A stretch of 64,000 bases of DNA from Pilaira anomala (taxonomy: Eukaryota; Mucoromycota; Mucoromycetes; Mucorales; Mucoraceae), in contig JAIXMQ010000039.1 in the NCBI GenBank assembly GCA_025716855.1, positions 124,001 through 188,000 on the forward strand. The letters run 5' to 3'. Positions 49,501-61,025 of this stretch are shown in pieces (the first letter of the stretch is position 1; every line of letters begins with the position of its first letter). The notes beneath the pieces are model-generated. The model was not told the origin of the DNA and did not search any database. It saw only the letters and a program-made list of their open reading frames with translations. The translations under genes were made by a program, and so were the position numbers.

Positions 49501-50765
49501 ATGGTCAAGAACTCTTTTGAAACCTTTGATGCACAAGAATTAAAAATTCAAAAAAATACCCAATTGAAGCCTTTAATCCCAGAGAAGGATATGGTATTTG
49601 GAAAATATTTTACTGACCATATGATTACAGCCGAATGGTCTGCAGAAAAGGGATGGGCAAGCCCACACATTAAACCTTACGGAAAGCTCGAATTAGAACC
49701 TAGTTCCGTCGTTTTCCATTATGGATTTGAGGTAACATATAAACGATAAATGCATTGAAAAAAAAAAGAGCTGTACAAGTATTAATACTGTATGTTAAGT
49801 GCTTTGAAGGTATGAAGGCATACAAAGATCCTCAAGGTCATGTCAGACTTTTTCGACCTGAAATGAATATGGAACGTTTAAATAAATCTTCCGCTCGCTT
49901 GGGTATGCCCGTAAGTTAATCTAGTTATTTTATATGTTATTGCAGTGTAATGACTTTAAAATTTTGTTAGACTTTCGATCATGAAGAGTTTATGAAAGTT
50001 ATTACCGAATTTTTGCGTATTGAAGATCGTTGGATCTCTACTAAGCGTGGATACTCTCTTTATTTGCGTCCTACTATTATCGGTACACAAACTGCTCTTG
50101 GTGTACGTGCGCCAGATACAGCCCTTTTATTTGTTATCGCTAGTCCAGCCGGTCCTTACTTTTCTACTGGGTTTACAGCAGTTAAGTTATTAGCCACTAC
50201 TGACTATGTTCGTGCATGGCCTCATGGTACTGGTGACTGTAAGGTCGGCGGTAATTATGCACCTTGTGTAAAACCTCAATCAATTGCAGCAGAGAAAGGA
50301 TATCATCAAAACTTATGGCTCTTTGGTGAAGATGACGAAGTAACTGAGGCAGGTACCATGAATTTTTTCATGCTTTGGGAAAACTTTGATACCGGTCGTC
50401 GTGAACTTGTCACTCCACCTCTCAATGGTTTGATTTTACCCGGAGTTACCCGCGATAGTATATTAAAATTAGTCAAGTCTTGGGAAGCTGAAACTGGCAT
50501 CTATGTTCGTGAAGGCAAAATTACAATGGAAGATATTTTGAAAGCTACTAGAGAAAAACGCGTAATTGAAATGTTTGGCGCTGGTACCGCTTGTATTGTT
50601 AGTCCTATAAAATGCATCAATTATAAGGGAGAAGATATCCAAATTCCTTTAGGTCTTACCAAAACTGATTGTGAGGCTGGTCCCTTAACACAAAAAATCA
50701 ATGATGCTATTTTGGATATTCAATACGGATTAGTAGACCATCCTTTCTCTCATGTAATTATATAA
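49501..50765 (+). CDS. Branched-chain amino acid aminotransferase
   Basis: Three exons (49501-49731, 49800-49910, 49971-50765) sum to 379 codons (378 residues). It is a class IV PLP aminotransferase: [55 protein letters not shown], then [18 protein letters not shown]. The PLP lysine is in [13 protein letters not shown], and the C-terminal [20 protein letters not shown] and [14 protein letters not shown] motifs bind cofactor phosphate. It interconverts leucine, isoleucine and valine with their 2-oxo acids. No mitochondrial presequence is seen at [10 protein letters not shown], so the cytosolic (Bat2-like) form is more likely than the mitochondrial one. Intron 1 ends in a TTAAG acceptor. Confidence 0.95.
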
Positions 50766-52680
50766 TCGACATTACCTATATAACCCTTAATTTTTAATAG
50801 AATAAACCCAAAATTATTAGAATTTAAGTTCCTTTGGGGAACAAAAAAAAAATAAAGCACTGTTAACTTATTAAAGTATGATATTCTAAAGTTTTCTTAA
50901 AAATACCTCAAGAGCGTTATAAATGGTTTCTTTATTAAGATAGTTTTTATCAGTTTTAGGAACATAATTTTACTAAGATTCATTTATTACACTGAGTCCT
51001 TAGTTTTCTGGCTGTGTAACAAAGACAAGAACCTCTGGTTCTGATATATCACAAAATTATTATTTTATTTAAGGCCGCACAATTCTCTAAGATTTTTTGT
51101 GGCATTATTCTTTAAGATATCCAAGGAGATTCATAGACCTTTCGCGTGAATTTTCACTTAAATATAATATAAAACGCAGACTTTCTTACACCTAAACCAT
51201 CCTACCGCGTTGTTGTTTTACGTTAAAATACAATTCTTAGACGTAAAGAGACTCAATAGCATTAACTAAACTTGATAGATAAAATCTCTAAAATTTTTAG
51301 ATAAGTTGTTCGCTCTCAGAAAAAAAAATTATATCACGCGAGTGCTTTGAATTTATAGTTCGTCATAATGAGGCCATTAATAGTTAAAAATCCGAGGGTG
51401 GTACGATTTGTAAATTCTTATGATATTGAAATTTGTTCGAGAAAGTTTTTTTTTCATCGTTTAATCACTACTAAAAGACATAGATCTTTGTACCTGTATC
51501 AACTATCTATACTAAAATTAGATTGGTTGAATTAAATGTGAAAAAGAAACTTATTGACTTAGAATTTAGAAAGTGATCTATTTTGCATGAATTTACCTAG
51601 AGTTTCTATATTGGAAAGAAGAAGCGTCTACAAGGTGTGTGCATAACGGGATTTAGTTATCACGTATTTTAGTCAAGTAGTTGCCAAGCTCCTACTACTA
51701 AACGTAATTATTTCGAAAGTCGTTTTCTCAGTTTCATCCGTATGGACAGGTACTTTATCCAGAAACTATTTTTTTATTTGAAAAGATCAGCCTAAAAAAA
51801 CGAATATTTTTTTTTATGCACACGAAATTGTTGAGGAGTCAATAATTTTGTTCCTAGCGAGCTTAAAGATCATGCTATTTAAAGGACTTAAAATAAAACC
51901 GGATCCTCGGATCCCATACAAAAAAAAAAAAAAAAAAAAAAAAGATCCTTCTGTAATGACTCGGAGTTGATATACTTTTTTACATTTACATACCTTGGAA
52001 CAAGCAGCACAAAAATGAAAGTCTTCATCATCCAAGTATATTTCTAGATGAAGAATTTCCTGCAGCTTGCCATATAAAATAATAGTTTTTGAGCAATCCT
52101 CACTTATCAAAGTGATCTATATACATAATAAAAAGTATTGGCAGGGAATTGTATTTATTGAGCTTAATTTTCAAACTTATCGTTTTCGTAAACTCGCTAT
52201 CATTTCGACAGCTACAGAAGCCTGCTAGTAAATACACAATCGAAAGAGATGCTCGATCTCTGTTACGAAATTGTCAACAAATGGATAGAGTCCGGTTACA
52301 ATACTTTTCAATGTTGAAAATTATGGCATATGTTAATTTTATGTTAACACATTTCTCAACATTTTTCAACACCTTCCATAACGTATCTTTTCAACATTTT
52401 CTACAATATATTTCAATGTAGTAAATTGTTGTATTATAAAGGTAAATAAATTTTTTTTTTAAAAGAAAAAAAATGCTAATGTTGGCGAAACGAATTCGAG
52501 CAATGTGATAGATACTTTCAGAACCACGCTTTATTTTCCTTATACAAATTAAAAAACTAAATAAACTCCTTTCTTTCTTATATCTTTCTGTCAAAGCATT
52601 TCCTTCCACTTTTTTTGTATTTTAAGGGGATGGATGAATGTACTAACTAAAGGTTACCAAAATAAGGTACCAAGCGCCAA
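50766..52680. other. Gene-poor AT-rich region
   Basis: About 1.9 kb with only short low-complexity open frames, a T run pair near 51808 and an A run of about 23 at 51921-51943. Aminotransferase 3' UTR lies at the left. Near 52310-52420 there are repeated TTTTCAACA/TTCAAC words. No gene supported. Confidence 0.4.
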
Positions 52681-52687
52681 CTGGGAT

Positions 52688-54836
52688 TTATTTTTTTGAT
52701 TTTTTATCATGAGCAATAAGAGTTTTAAACAAGTGCATATCTACAACAGGGTGCTTTTTTCTTGCTTTTAAATTTTCAACTGAAAGACAATAATTTCTTT
52801 GTAAATAAGACAATCGGCTATACCCATCCAAATCCAACAACATCTTTCTAACATCGTTTCTTCTAAGAGGAACATGAGTATTTGCTATCTCAATAAAAAA
52901 GTCAATGCCAAACTGTTCTTGCATCGCAAAGAAGCGCATCTTGTCTCCTAGAAGTGAAATTAGTTGCTGTGTACCTCTTTTTATGTCAAAGTCTTCTTAC
53001 TCTTTGTTTGAAAGCCTAATGACATTTTTAACCCATTTTCATGCATTGTCTTCTGGCAGAAATAAGCAATACGGTACAAGTCTAGTTGATCATAACTGTT
53101 TAAATGTTTAAGCTCTCCAAACATTGATGTAAAATCAAATTCTCGGTTGTAGTGGCAATCAGAAACGTAGTCTGGTCTTCTACTCGGATCTAATTCTTTT
53201 TGCCTTGAGATTGATTTATTCGAGCTATCCAAAAGCAAAAGTCAGAACTTTTAATTTATAGCATATGGATAACAAAGCGTTAGCATACCTGTGTGGAACA
53301 GAAATAGACGACTTGAAAATTGGATGTATGATAGGATGTACAAAGTTACTCTCAAGGTGGCTTTCACTTGAAAGTTTTATATTATGGTTGCTAGAATACG
53401 TGAGACTAGATAACAAGTACCAGCGTTAGTTATTATCACAAATGCAGTATAACATATTAAGCTTACAAGTTACTAATGGCCTCAATACCAGCTCTATCAT
53501 AAATATTCGCTTTTTTTGCAAGTTGTAGTAGTTGAATTCTGCAGTCCAAATCAACTTTCTCCCACTCAACGTCGCTCACTTCGAACTCTTCTGGCAGATA
53601 TTTCTGAGAAGAGATGTTATATTAATACATTATACATAAAAGTTAAGGTATATACATCCTAATTACATCAATGATGGCTTTCAAGGCTTTGTAGGTATCG
53701 TCATTGAACCTAATGCCTGATAAATTTTCTAAAAAAAAAGCCTGTCTAACTTTTGTTGCTTCATTACTAAGATGAATTGTTTTTGAATTGGGCTGTTCTT
53801 CTATCCTTGTTACAACAATAATGTTTGATAAAGACCTATAAGGATATAGCATAAGCACATTTTGAGCAGTTTTACAAAAAAAAAAAAAAAAAAAAAAAAA
53901 AGGCTTACATCAGTGAACAAACGTCTAACTCAATATTAATTGCGTGGCCTTTTCTACACCTGTCCAATGTCTCTTTCTTCAACTCTAGAAACTCCTTCTT
54001 CATATTCACTTTTTCTTCGATGACTGGACTTATTGACTGCTTCTCGTATCCAACTTGTTGGAATTCGGTTTGAAGGGTTTTATAAAAATAAAATAAAAGG
54101 CGATAAATTAAATGACAACGAACAAAGGGGGTTTATTCTTTATTCAAAATTAACTGAGAGTTATGTAATATCCTTTTTATATGAGTAGTATAGGTCAAAT
54201 ACAACACAACTATCTCATTTTCCAACTCGTTCAACGTATCTCTTAAACTTATCAGCTTTCTATTAATAAAAAAAGAATTAGCAAAGGCTTCCAAATGAAG
54301 AAGAACGTTACTTCATATATATTAAGCAAACCTTTTACGCGTCTTAATTTCTGGTTGAGCATTTGCTAAATTTCCTTGGACTGGCTGGTTTTCTTCATGC
54401 TCTTCCTCAACAACGAATTCTTGCTCAACGAGTTCTTCCTCAACAACGGATTCTTGGTCAGCAGCAGTTCCTCTCTAAACATTACAGTCTTCCTCCTTCT
54501 TACTTCTGCCATGACTATCGGAAACCTGACTATATTAAGGATAACCATATTCGGCAGCTGCAAATTGTGATACGCGCATAAAATATAATTTAAATATTAC
54601 TTACGCTGAAAACTCTCTTGCCTCGTCGATAACTGTGTTTGACACGATTTGTGAGTATTGGGTGGTAGCTTTTTCCTAAACATAAATTTAGCATCAGCAA
54701 AATTTAACCACGTTCCTTCACAATTACTTACGAAAATCATTCTTCTACTTAAAGGGCCAAAACGACTGTCGTTCTGAAGTGCATCCTTCTGTTGACCGAT
54801 TTTACACACGTTAGTTTGATCGAGTATCATTTGTTA
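52688..54836 (-). pseudogene. Accessory gene with PD-(D/E)XK-like nuclease motif, fragmented
   Basis: Minus-strand pieces in order: MILDQTNVCKIGQQKDALQN and RRMIFVSNCEGTWLNF (54836-54597); poorly resolved sequence to 53860; SNIIVVTRIEEQPNSKTIHL and RFNDDTYKALKAIIDVIRMY (53858-53643); RIQLLQLAKKANIYDRAG (53500-53580); SSNHNIKLSSESHLESNFVH (53416-53270); DPSRRPDYVSDCHYNREFDF then MFGELKHLNSYDQLDLYRIA (53225-52990); and MRFFAMQEQFGIDFFIEIAN to RKKHPVVDMHLFKT (52939-52688). RRPDY followed by GELK fits the D...ExK core of restriction-endonuclease-like folds. Several junctions look like GT-AG introns, so part of the gene may still splice, but no full frame could be built. I recall similar multi-copy proteins in Mucorales and Glomeromycota; no name is claimed. 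Confidence 0.5.
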
Positions 54837-55309
54837 TATCGAGCCTATGCTTACTTTTAATTTTGATATATAGGACTTTACGCTTCGGGGTAACTCATGC
54901 ATAGATAACCAATCTAAATCATTTTTGAACCACATCATCAGTGTTTTATAATTTAAGGAATCTGCTTCTGCTTGGTTATAGCGAGAATACTCTTCGAAAT
55001 TTCAGTCTTTGGCGCAATTCTCAGAAAAAAATTTTCTTCGATGTAAGTCTGATTTCAGGACGAATATGGTGTTTTTGAATTTTCGTGGACAAGACATAAA
55101 ATATTGTATCTACAAATTCTTTTTTTTTGTATTAATTCACGTGCTTTTATTAAAATAATAAGTTAAAAAGGAAGTTATTAGCTAATGTCTATAGGTTCAT
55201 GAGAATTAGCAGCCGTAGTGAGATAATGAGAAAGAGAATGATTATATAAAGAGTCAGCTAGAACGTTGGACCAAGATGTGCTGTCAAAGATGCACATCCA
55301 GTGGTGGGG
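54837..55309. other. Spacer, probably LINE 3' tail
   Basis: Directly 3' of the LINE fragment on the minus strand, so part may be its untranslated tail. No coding signal. Confidence 0.3.
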
Positions 55310-55684
55310 CTAGACGATTTCTAATATGGTTCCTAGAGAAAGGAGGATAGCCTCATCGATTAACTCATCAGACTCATCGTGTAATGTATAAATGGAAAGC
55401 CAAACTGACTCTGGAGTTGGGAGCTTGGCAGTTAGTTGTAAGGCGGCCAGTTGATATTCCCAAAAGGACCACTTGTGAAAGCACGAGACAAAGAAGTGTT
55501 GTATAGTCTCGGACTCAGACTTGCATATTCGACACAGTGAAGAAGACCATAATTGAGAATTCCACCGGAACAAGGTTGCTCCACAGCTAATGTTATTCTG
55601 AAGCGAGCGCCACCAAATGGTGACCACCTTGTGAGGCAGAGAGAGACCAAAAAAATTTCCAGAGGTCAGGAGGAAGATAGTTAC
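55310..55684 (-). pseudogene. LINE C-terminal fragment, zinc-binding reverse-transcriptase tail
   Basis: The minus strand reads NYLPPDLWKFFWSL, then after a one-frame change LPHKVVTIWWRSLQNNI, FRWNSQLWSSSLCRICKSES and ETIQHFFVSCFHKWSFWEYQ. This is the zinc-binding domain that follows non-LTR reverse transcriptases (C-x2-C ... H-x4-C). The frame ends at 55310. Its 5' side is cut exactly at the TA where the mariner-like element (55687-57226) begins, and I see no continuation of the LINE on the far side of that element. Confidence 0.7.
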
Positions 55685-55686
55685 TA

Positions 55687-57226
55687 CTGGATTTCCCACT
55701 GTTTTTGGGATTCGGTTTGAAAATTTTTGGGACTAAATGTCAGAGTTGTTTGAACAAAATCAGAATTATTTTTTGAACTATCTTTTATAATTTTTAGAAG
55801 AGCAAACAACGGAAGTATATGTTAGTCTTATGTCGATGATGAGATTTGAGTACGATATGGTATAAGCGCAATGGAATTAGATGAGGAAGTGAATGAAACC
55901 GTTGGCATTACAGCTGAGACGGAACAATTTGAATCTGAACAAGAAGAGGAAGAGGAAAACAGTTCGCAAGAAAAAAAAAAACCAGACCTACAGGGGATCA
56001 TAAAAAAAGAATTGGAAAAAAAAAAAGCTCGCTTACAGAAGCTACAGCGATCTTCAAATTTGTAGGCTTTCTTGAGCAGCTTACCGAAGGTGTAAGTACT
56101 ATGGAAGCAGCCAACTGTTTTGGCATATCAAGAAGCTCAGCATATAAGTTTAGAAGCCAATGGCTCTCATCTGGTGGGGGTAGCTCGTAAGAAGAGAGGG
56201 CCAGCTGAAGGTAGTATGTCATCCTTAAAACAGAAACATACAGACTTTATTATCAACTATATTGAATAGTTTGCTACAGCAACTATTGAGCACATAAAAG
56301 ACGAGCTAGTAAAAGAATTTAAGGATTTAGTAATTAGTAAATCTGGACTTCAGCGCCATATGAAGACCCATTGTGCGCTATCCTTAAAGCGATTAGAAAA
56401 AATACCAGCCAAGCGTAACGATGAAGACACTATACGACAACGAAGAGAACGTGTCGAAACGTTTATTGCTGACAAGGATATGGGTTTTGAGCGCAACTGT
56501 GTGTTTTTAGATGAAGCAGGCTTCAATTTACATATAGTGAGAAATAGAGGATGGTCTGCAAAAGGAAAGCCTGCTAAGACCATTGTACCTACGAACAGAG
56601 GTACATCCATAACAATTTTAGGAGCCATATCTTCTGCTGGATTTATAGATATATCGTTAAGAAAACCCATTTCGGCGACTAATGCTAAAAAGAGAAAGCT
56701 CGACGGAAAGGCTGTCAAAATTACGAAAGGTACCAATACCAGCCATTACTTAGCTTACCTTTGCAACGTCATGGATGTTTTGGATAAAAATAAGATGCAA
56801 GGTTTTTACCTAGTAATGAATAATGCCCCAATCCATGGACCAAGAGATAAGGTTATGAATGATTATATTGTCAGTAGGGGTTATAAGTGTGTTTACTTGC
56901 CTCCATACTCCCCATTTTTGAATCCTATCGAAGAGTTTTGGTCTAAGGTTAAGGCAGGTATCAAAAGATCTCCTATCGATGGCAAGGATACTCTCACACC
57001 AAGAATATTAGAATCATGTTCTAAAGTAACTTTGAGTGATTGTAGAGGATGGATAAGACATTCTGTATCTTTTTTTTCTCGTTGCTTAGCTGAAGAGCAG
57101 ATGCTATAGTTTTTTTTTTTAAAAAATAATAAATATTCCAAAAACTTTAAATAATTGTTCAAAAAATAATTATGATTTTGTTCAAACAACTCTGACATTT
57201 AGTCCCAAAAACAGTGGGAAATCCAG
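55687..57226 (+). mobile_element. Complete 1540-bp mariner-like element, copy 1
   Basis: The left end CTGGATTTCCCACTGTTTTT (from 55687) and its complement ending at 57226 are inverted, each flanked by TA (55685-55686, 57227-57228). Beyond the first 24 bases, similarity between the two ends goes on (CTAAATGTCAGAGTTGTTTG, then GAACAAAATCA) for about 70 bases, but the left arm has an extra 22 bases partly duplicating its own sequence. The element contains a DDE transposase reading to the right (stop at 57109). A second copy starts at 63309 on the other strand. Confidence 0.9.
56030..57109 (+). pseudogene. Mariner-like DDE transposase, 5' part frameshifted
   Basis: The 5' part has EATAIFKFVGFLEQLTEGVS and ANCFGISRSSAYKFRSQWLS (helix-turn-helix), but a frame change near 56170 and a TAG stop near 56268 break it. 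From 56290 the frame is clean: TIEHIKDELVKEFKDLVIS, then CVFLDEAGFNLHIVRNRGWS (first catalytic Asp). The second acid position reads LVMNNAPIHGPRD where active relatives have MDNAPIH, so Asp is replaced by Asn. The last is LPPYSPFLNPIEEFWSKVKA (Glu). An acidic N-terminal extension encoded from 55871 (LDEEVNETVG) may belong to the same protein. The Asn suggests the copy could not catalyse transposition. Confidence 0.8.
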
Positions 57227-57228
57227 TA

Positions 57229-58075
57229 CTCTTTTACACTGGCCCTTTTATAATTAAATCACAAACGGTGTTACCTCAACCTTTTTTTCTTTATTATCTT
57301 TTTTATTTACAAACTTAGGTGATACAACAACCACTTTTTCTTATAAATACCCCCTTCATTTTTGTAATTAAATAAACTTTAAGTTAGATTTTACTAGAAA
57401 CTTCAAATAAGTAATTAGGTTATCCTTATATTATCTCTGATATTTTGAACTGTCAACCCCATTTTGTATATAATACCTCTTCGCTTTGATCTTCTGAATT
57501 CACTTTTGATAATTCGTTACCTGTCTTATATTTGATTATATTCTTTTTATTTGTATTGAAAACTATTGTATTTTCTAGGCTCCCATTAAAAACTGATTAT
57601 TATCCCCTTGCTATTCTATAACGACGTCGATAATTCTTTTTAGAGTCTAGCTGTATCTCCCACTTTTTCAGCGAATAATATATCCAAGTCTTTTTAAATA
57701 AGTTGACAGCTATATAGTCTGGTGCTCACATTTTACTTTATTAATTGTTTGTTATATAACTTTTAATAACTTCTTCACTTGTATACTGCTATAAACTATT
57801 AGACATATCAACGGTTTACCATTTTCCCAATTCCCACCACTTTATTTTTTTTTTACAAGAATTATACTTTTATTTTATTTTTTTTTTACAAAAATTATAC
57901 TTTTATTTTAATTTTTTGAATATCAATACTGTTATTTTTTTTTTTTTTTTTTTTTTGAATTTTATACCTTTTTTTTTTTTTTTAAAAAATTTTATACTTT
58001 TTTTTTTTTTTCTGAGTTTTATACTTTTTTTTTTTTTTTTTTAATATCTTATTTATAATAATTTTTTAAACCTAT
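57229..58075. other. AT-rich region with repeated T runs
   Basis: No gene seen. The right part has a loose tandem of units resembling TTTTATACTTTTTTTTTTTT (57850-58050), each T run 8-20 bases long. It lies 3' of the ULS1-like gene. Confidence 0.5.
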
Positions 58076-60970
58076 CTACGGCCGAGTAGAAGGACCGGGC
58101 ATATTATTTGTATGGGAAACATTTCCTTGTTGAGGAGGAGGCCACCACGGAAGAGGTAAATCATTTCTTCCAAACCAATTCTTTCATTTGTTTGAACATC
58201 TCCTTCACCAAAGACACCATCCGATATTTCCTATTTTAAAGAAATGTTTAGTAATATGTTTTAAATATCTATTATGAAATAGGTTACCTGTTTCTTTGAT
58301 TGCAGTTCAAGAATCCGCTGTTCTATTGTATCATTGATGAAAAGTCGGTGTACTTCCACGGGTTTGCTTTGTCCAATTCGATGCACACGGTCAATGGCTT
58401 GATTTTCTAAAGCGGGATTCCACCAGACATCCAGCAAAATAACGCGATTAGCGCAAGTCAGATTCAGACCCAATGATCCACATTTAGTTGATACAAGGAG
58501 TACTGTGATACTGGGTCTCTAAAGAATCTGTTTACTGCTTCAGCTCTTGCTTAATATTCATGAGCCATCATAGCGAAGGAAACGAATCCCTCTTTCAGTC
58601 AGAGGTTTTTCAACCAAGTCCAATAAAGCAGTGAACTGAGAAACACAATGTTTTGTCTTGGCCACCCGTTTCAATATCAGTTTCTTCCAAGATCTCAATC
58701 ATCTTGTCAATTTTAGTACTAGAAACAAATTGTTGAATTCGGCGATTTGTGCAGCCTGTTGTGCATTGAGGGGAGCTCTTGATTCTTCATAAATTTCGGT
58801 GCATGATGTCTTAAAAAGTTATCAATGGAAACAAGACGGTTGTTATCCAAGGCACCACGGCATTGAGGGCATCGTTTATCAGATCCCGTGTTACTGTTCC
58901 AATATCCATCAAAGCATTCTTTACACAAGATATGGCCACAGTTTGCAATTACTTGAGCATTTTCAGCAATGTCCATACAGATAGGACATTGTATATCAAC
59001 TAAACTAGCGAATCACTTAGTAATCTGGAGACAACATCATTACTCATTTCCGAAGCCAATTGTATCTGTCTCTCTTCTTCTCTTGATCTGCTGCTTCATC
59101 TGCTTCTGTTCTTCTATCTCTCAAAGTCAAACCTGGGTGTAAACAAGATTGTCTTAAACGTAACAAAATTGTCAAGACCGACTTAAAGTTTCTCATCACA
59201 GTTCCTGCAGCCATGTATCTGCTGAATCGAGATTGTGCTGTTTGGTTGACATACTCATAATGGTTCGTTCATCTTCTGTAAAGTCAATATGTGTCATATG
59301 CACGTTTCTTTCAGGCAAGTCAAGAATAGGACGACCATCAATTAATGCTTTCTTTGATCTACGAAGTGTGACAGCTTTCATCAAGGTTCTGGCATTTCTC
59401 AAGGCCTTTTCAGTATTTCCACTCTTCATGGCTTGGTAATCGATTCTCTGAATTCCTCCCAGATACAGAAAGGTCGAATACGCAAGAAACGAATTAAGGA
59501 ATACAGTTCATCAAGTTTGTTTTGTACAGGCGTTGCGGTCATACACCAGCGATGGGTAGCTTCAAGAGAGCAACAACCAATAGCAGCAAGAGTTTTCTTG
59601 TTCTTGATGGTATGAGCTTCATCCAAGATCACACGATGGAACTTAATCTTGGAAAGTGGACCTTGGTAGTTTTCTTTAAAGTTTGTAGCATTCACTGAAT
59701 AAGAAGTGATGATGACATCATAAAGTGCAAACTCGTATGGATTAGAAGGACGGTTGGGACCATGATAAACTAATACCTTGAGTTGAGGATATGTCTTGGT
59801 TTCGATCTCACGTTTCCATTGATCGATTAAAGAAACAGGACAGATGATTAAAGTTCCTTTGACCTTGAGTTCACCTGGTCTGAGCTGATCACCGTGGAAG
59901 AATCGTACTATGATCTACAGACGCGTAATCCGTACAGGGATTTGCAACAATGATTGACATTGCTTGAATAGTTTTACCAAGACCCATATCATCCGCCAAG
60001 ATACCACCTCGATGATTAGGGAGTCCTCCATCTTTTGCATCCATTGTAAACCAATTTTTGATGCTCCATGAGAGTAATAGAGAGACCTTCAGGTGTACCA
60101 ATTCTTTCTTCAGGGGATGGAAGGCTTTCCTCCACAGTATGTTGTAACAAGTTAATGATATCTTGTTCAACATCAGCATTAGGATTAGGCCGTGTAGCAT
60201 CATTTTCAGCAAGTCGTCTGTACCGTGGGTCAAGTCTTAAAGGACCTTCTCCTTCACCGTGGAATTCATATCTTCTAGCTCTGTCAAGTAAGGCACAGTT
60301 ACATCCGGTGTATTGTCTTCAAAACCAGTAGGGAAAGCCTGTACACCATCATCATCATCGTCCATCAATAACATGGTATACAGCAGAATTACGTGGTGGT
60401 TGAGGTGGACGTACTGGACGTACGGGTTGTGTTTGTACACTTCCTTCACCAGGTGTAGGGATAAAGAAAGGATTGTTGTTATCATCTGTTAAATCAATCC
60501 AGTCACGACCGTCACCATCACTATCCTCTGTTAAATCAATTAAACAGTTGGTATGCAGATGGACCAGAAGCAACGATGACACTATCATCATCGTCATCAT
60601 CATCATCAAGGATTTCAATAACTGGAACATCAGGAGGTGGATAAAGTTACTTTGGGCGGGTTCAATAGGTGATATAGTATTATCACTAAGTATTATTACT
60701 TCAGGAGATTCAGGAGTGAGGTTCAGTATTTTCAAATTCAGTAGTTTCAGGCTCTGTAGCAGTAACAGGTTCGATAGTAGTCTGAAGACTGGCTGAAGCG
60801 GCGCCAAGGTAATCTGAATCATAATCATCAGAATCAGAAAAGATAGCTTCATTAAAGAGATCAATGATGGGGCTTTGATTACTTTCTGAAGCATTGGAAC
60901 CAGTAGAGATATCATAGTAGTTGGAATTTCATTAGCTAAATAGTAATTGTATTATAAATTTGTTACTGTG

Positions 60971-61025
<55 letters not shown>

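Noticed and set aside
56350..56736. Minus-strand 128-codon frame inside the mariner-like transposase
   Set aside because: It is antisense to the clear DDE domain.
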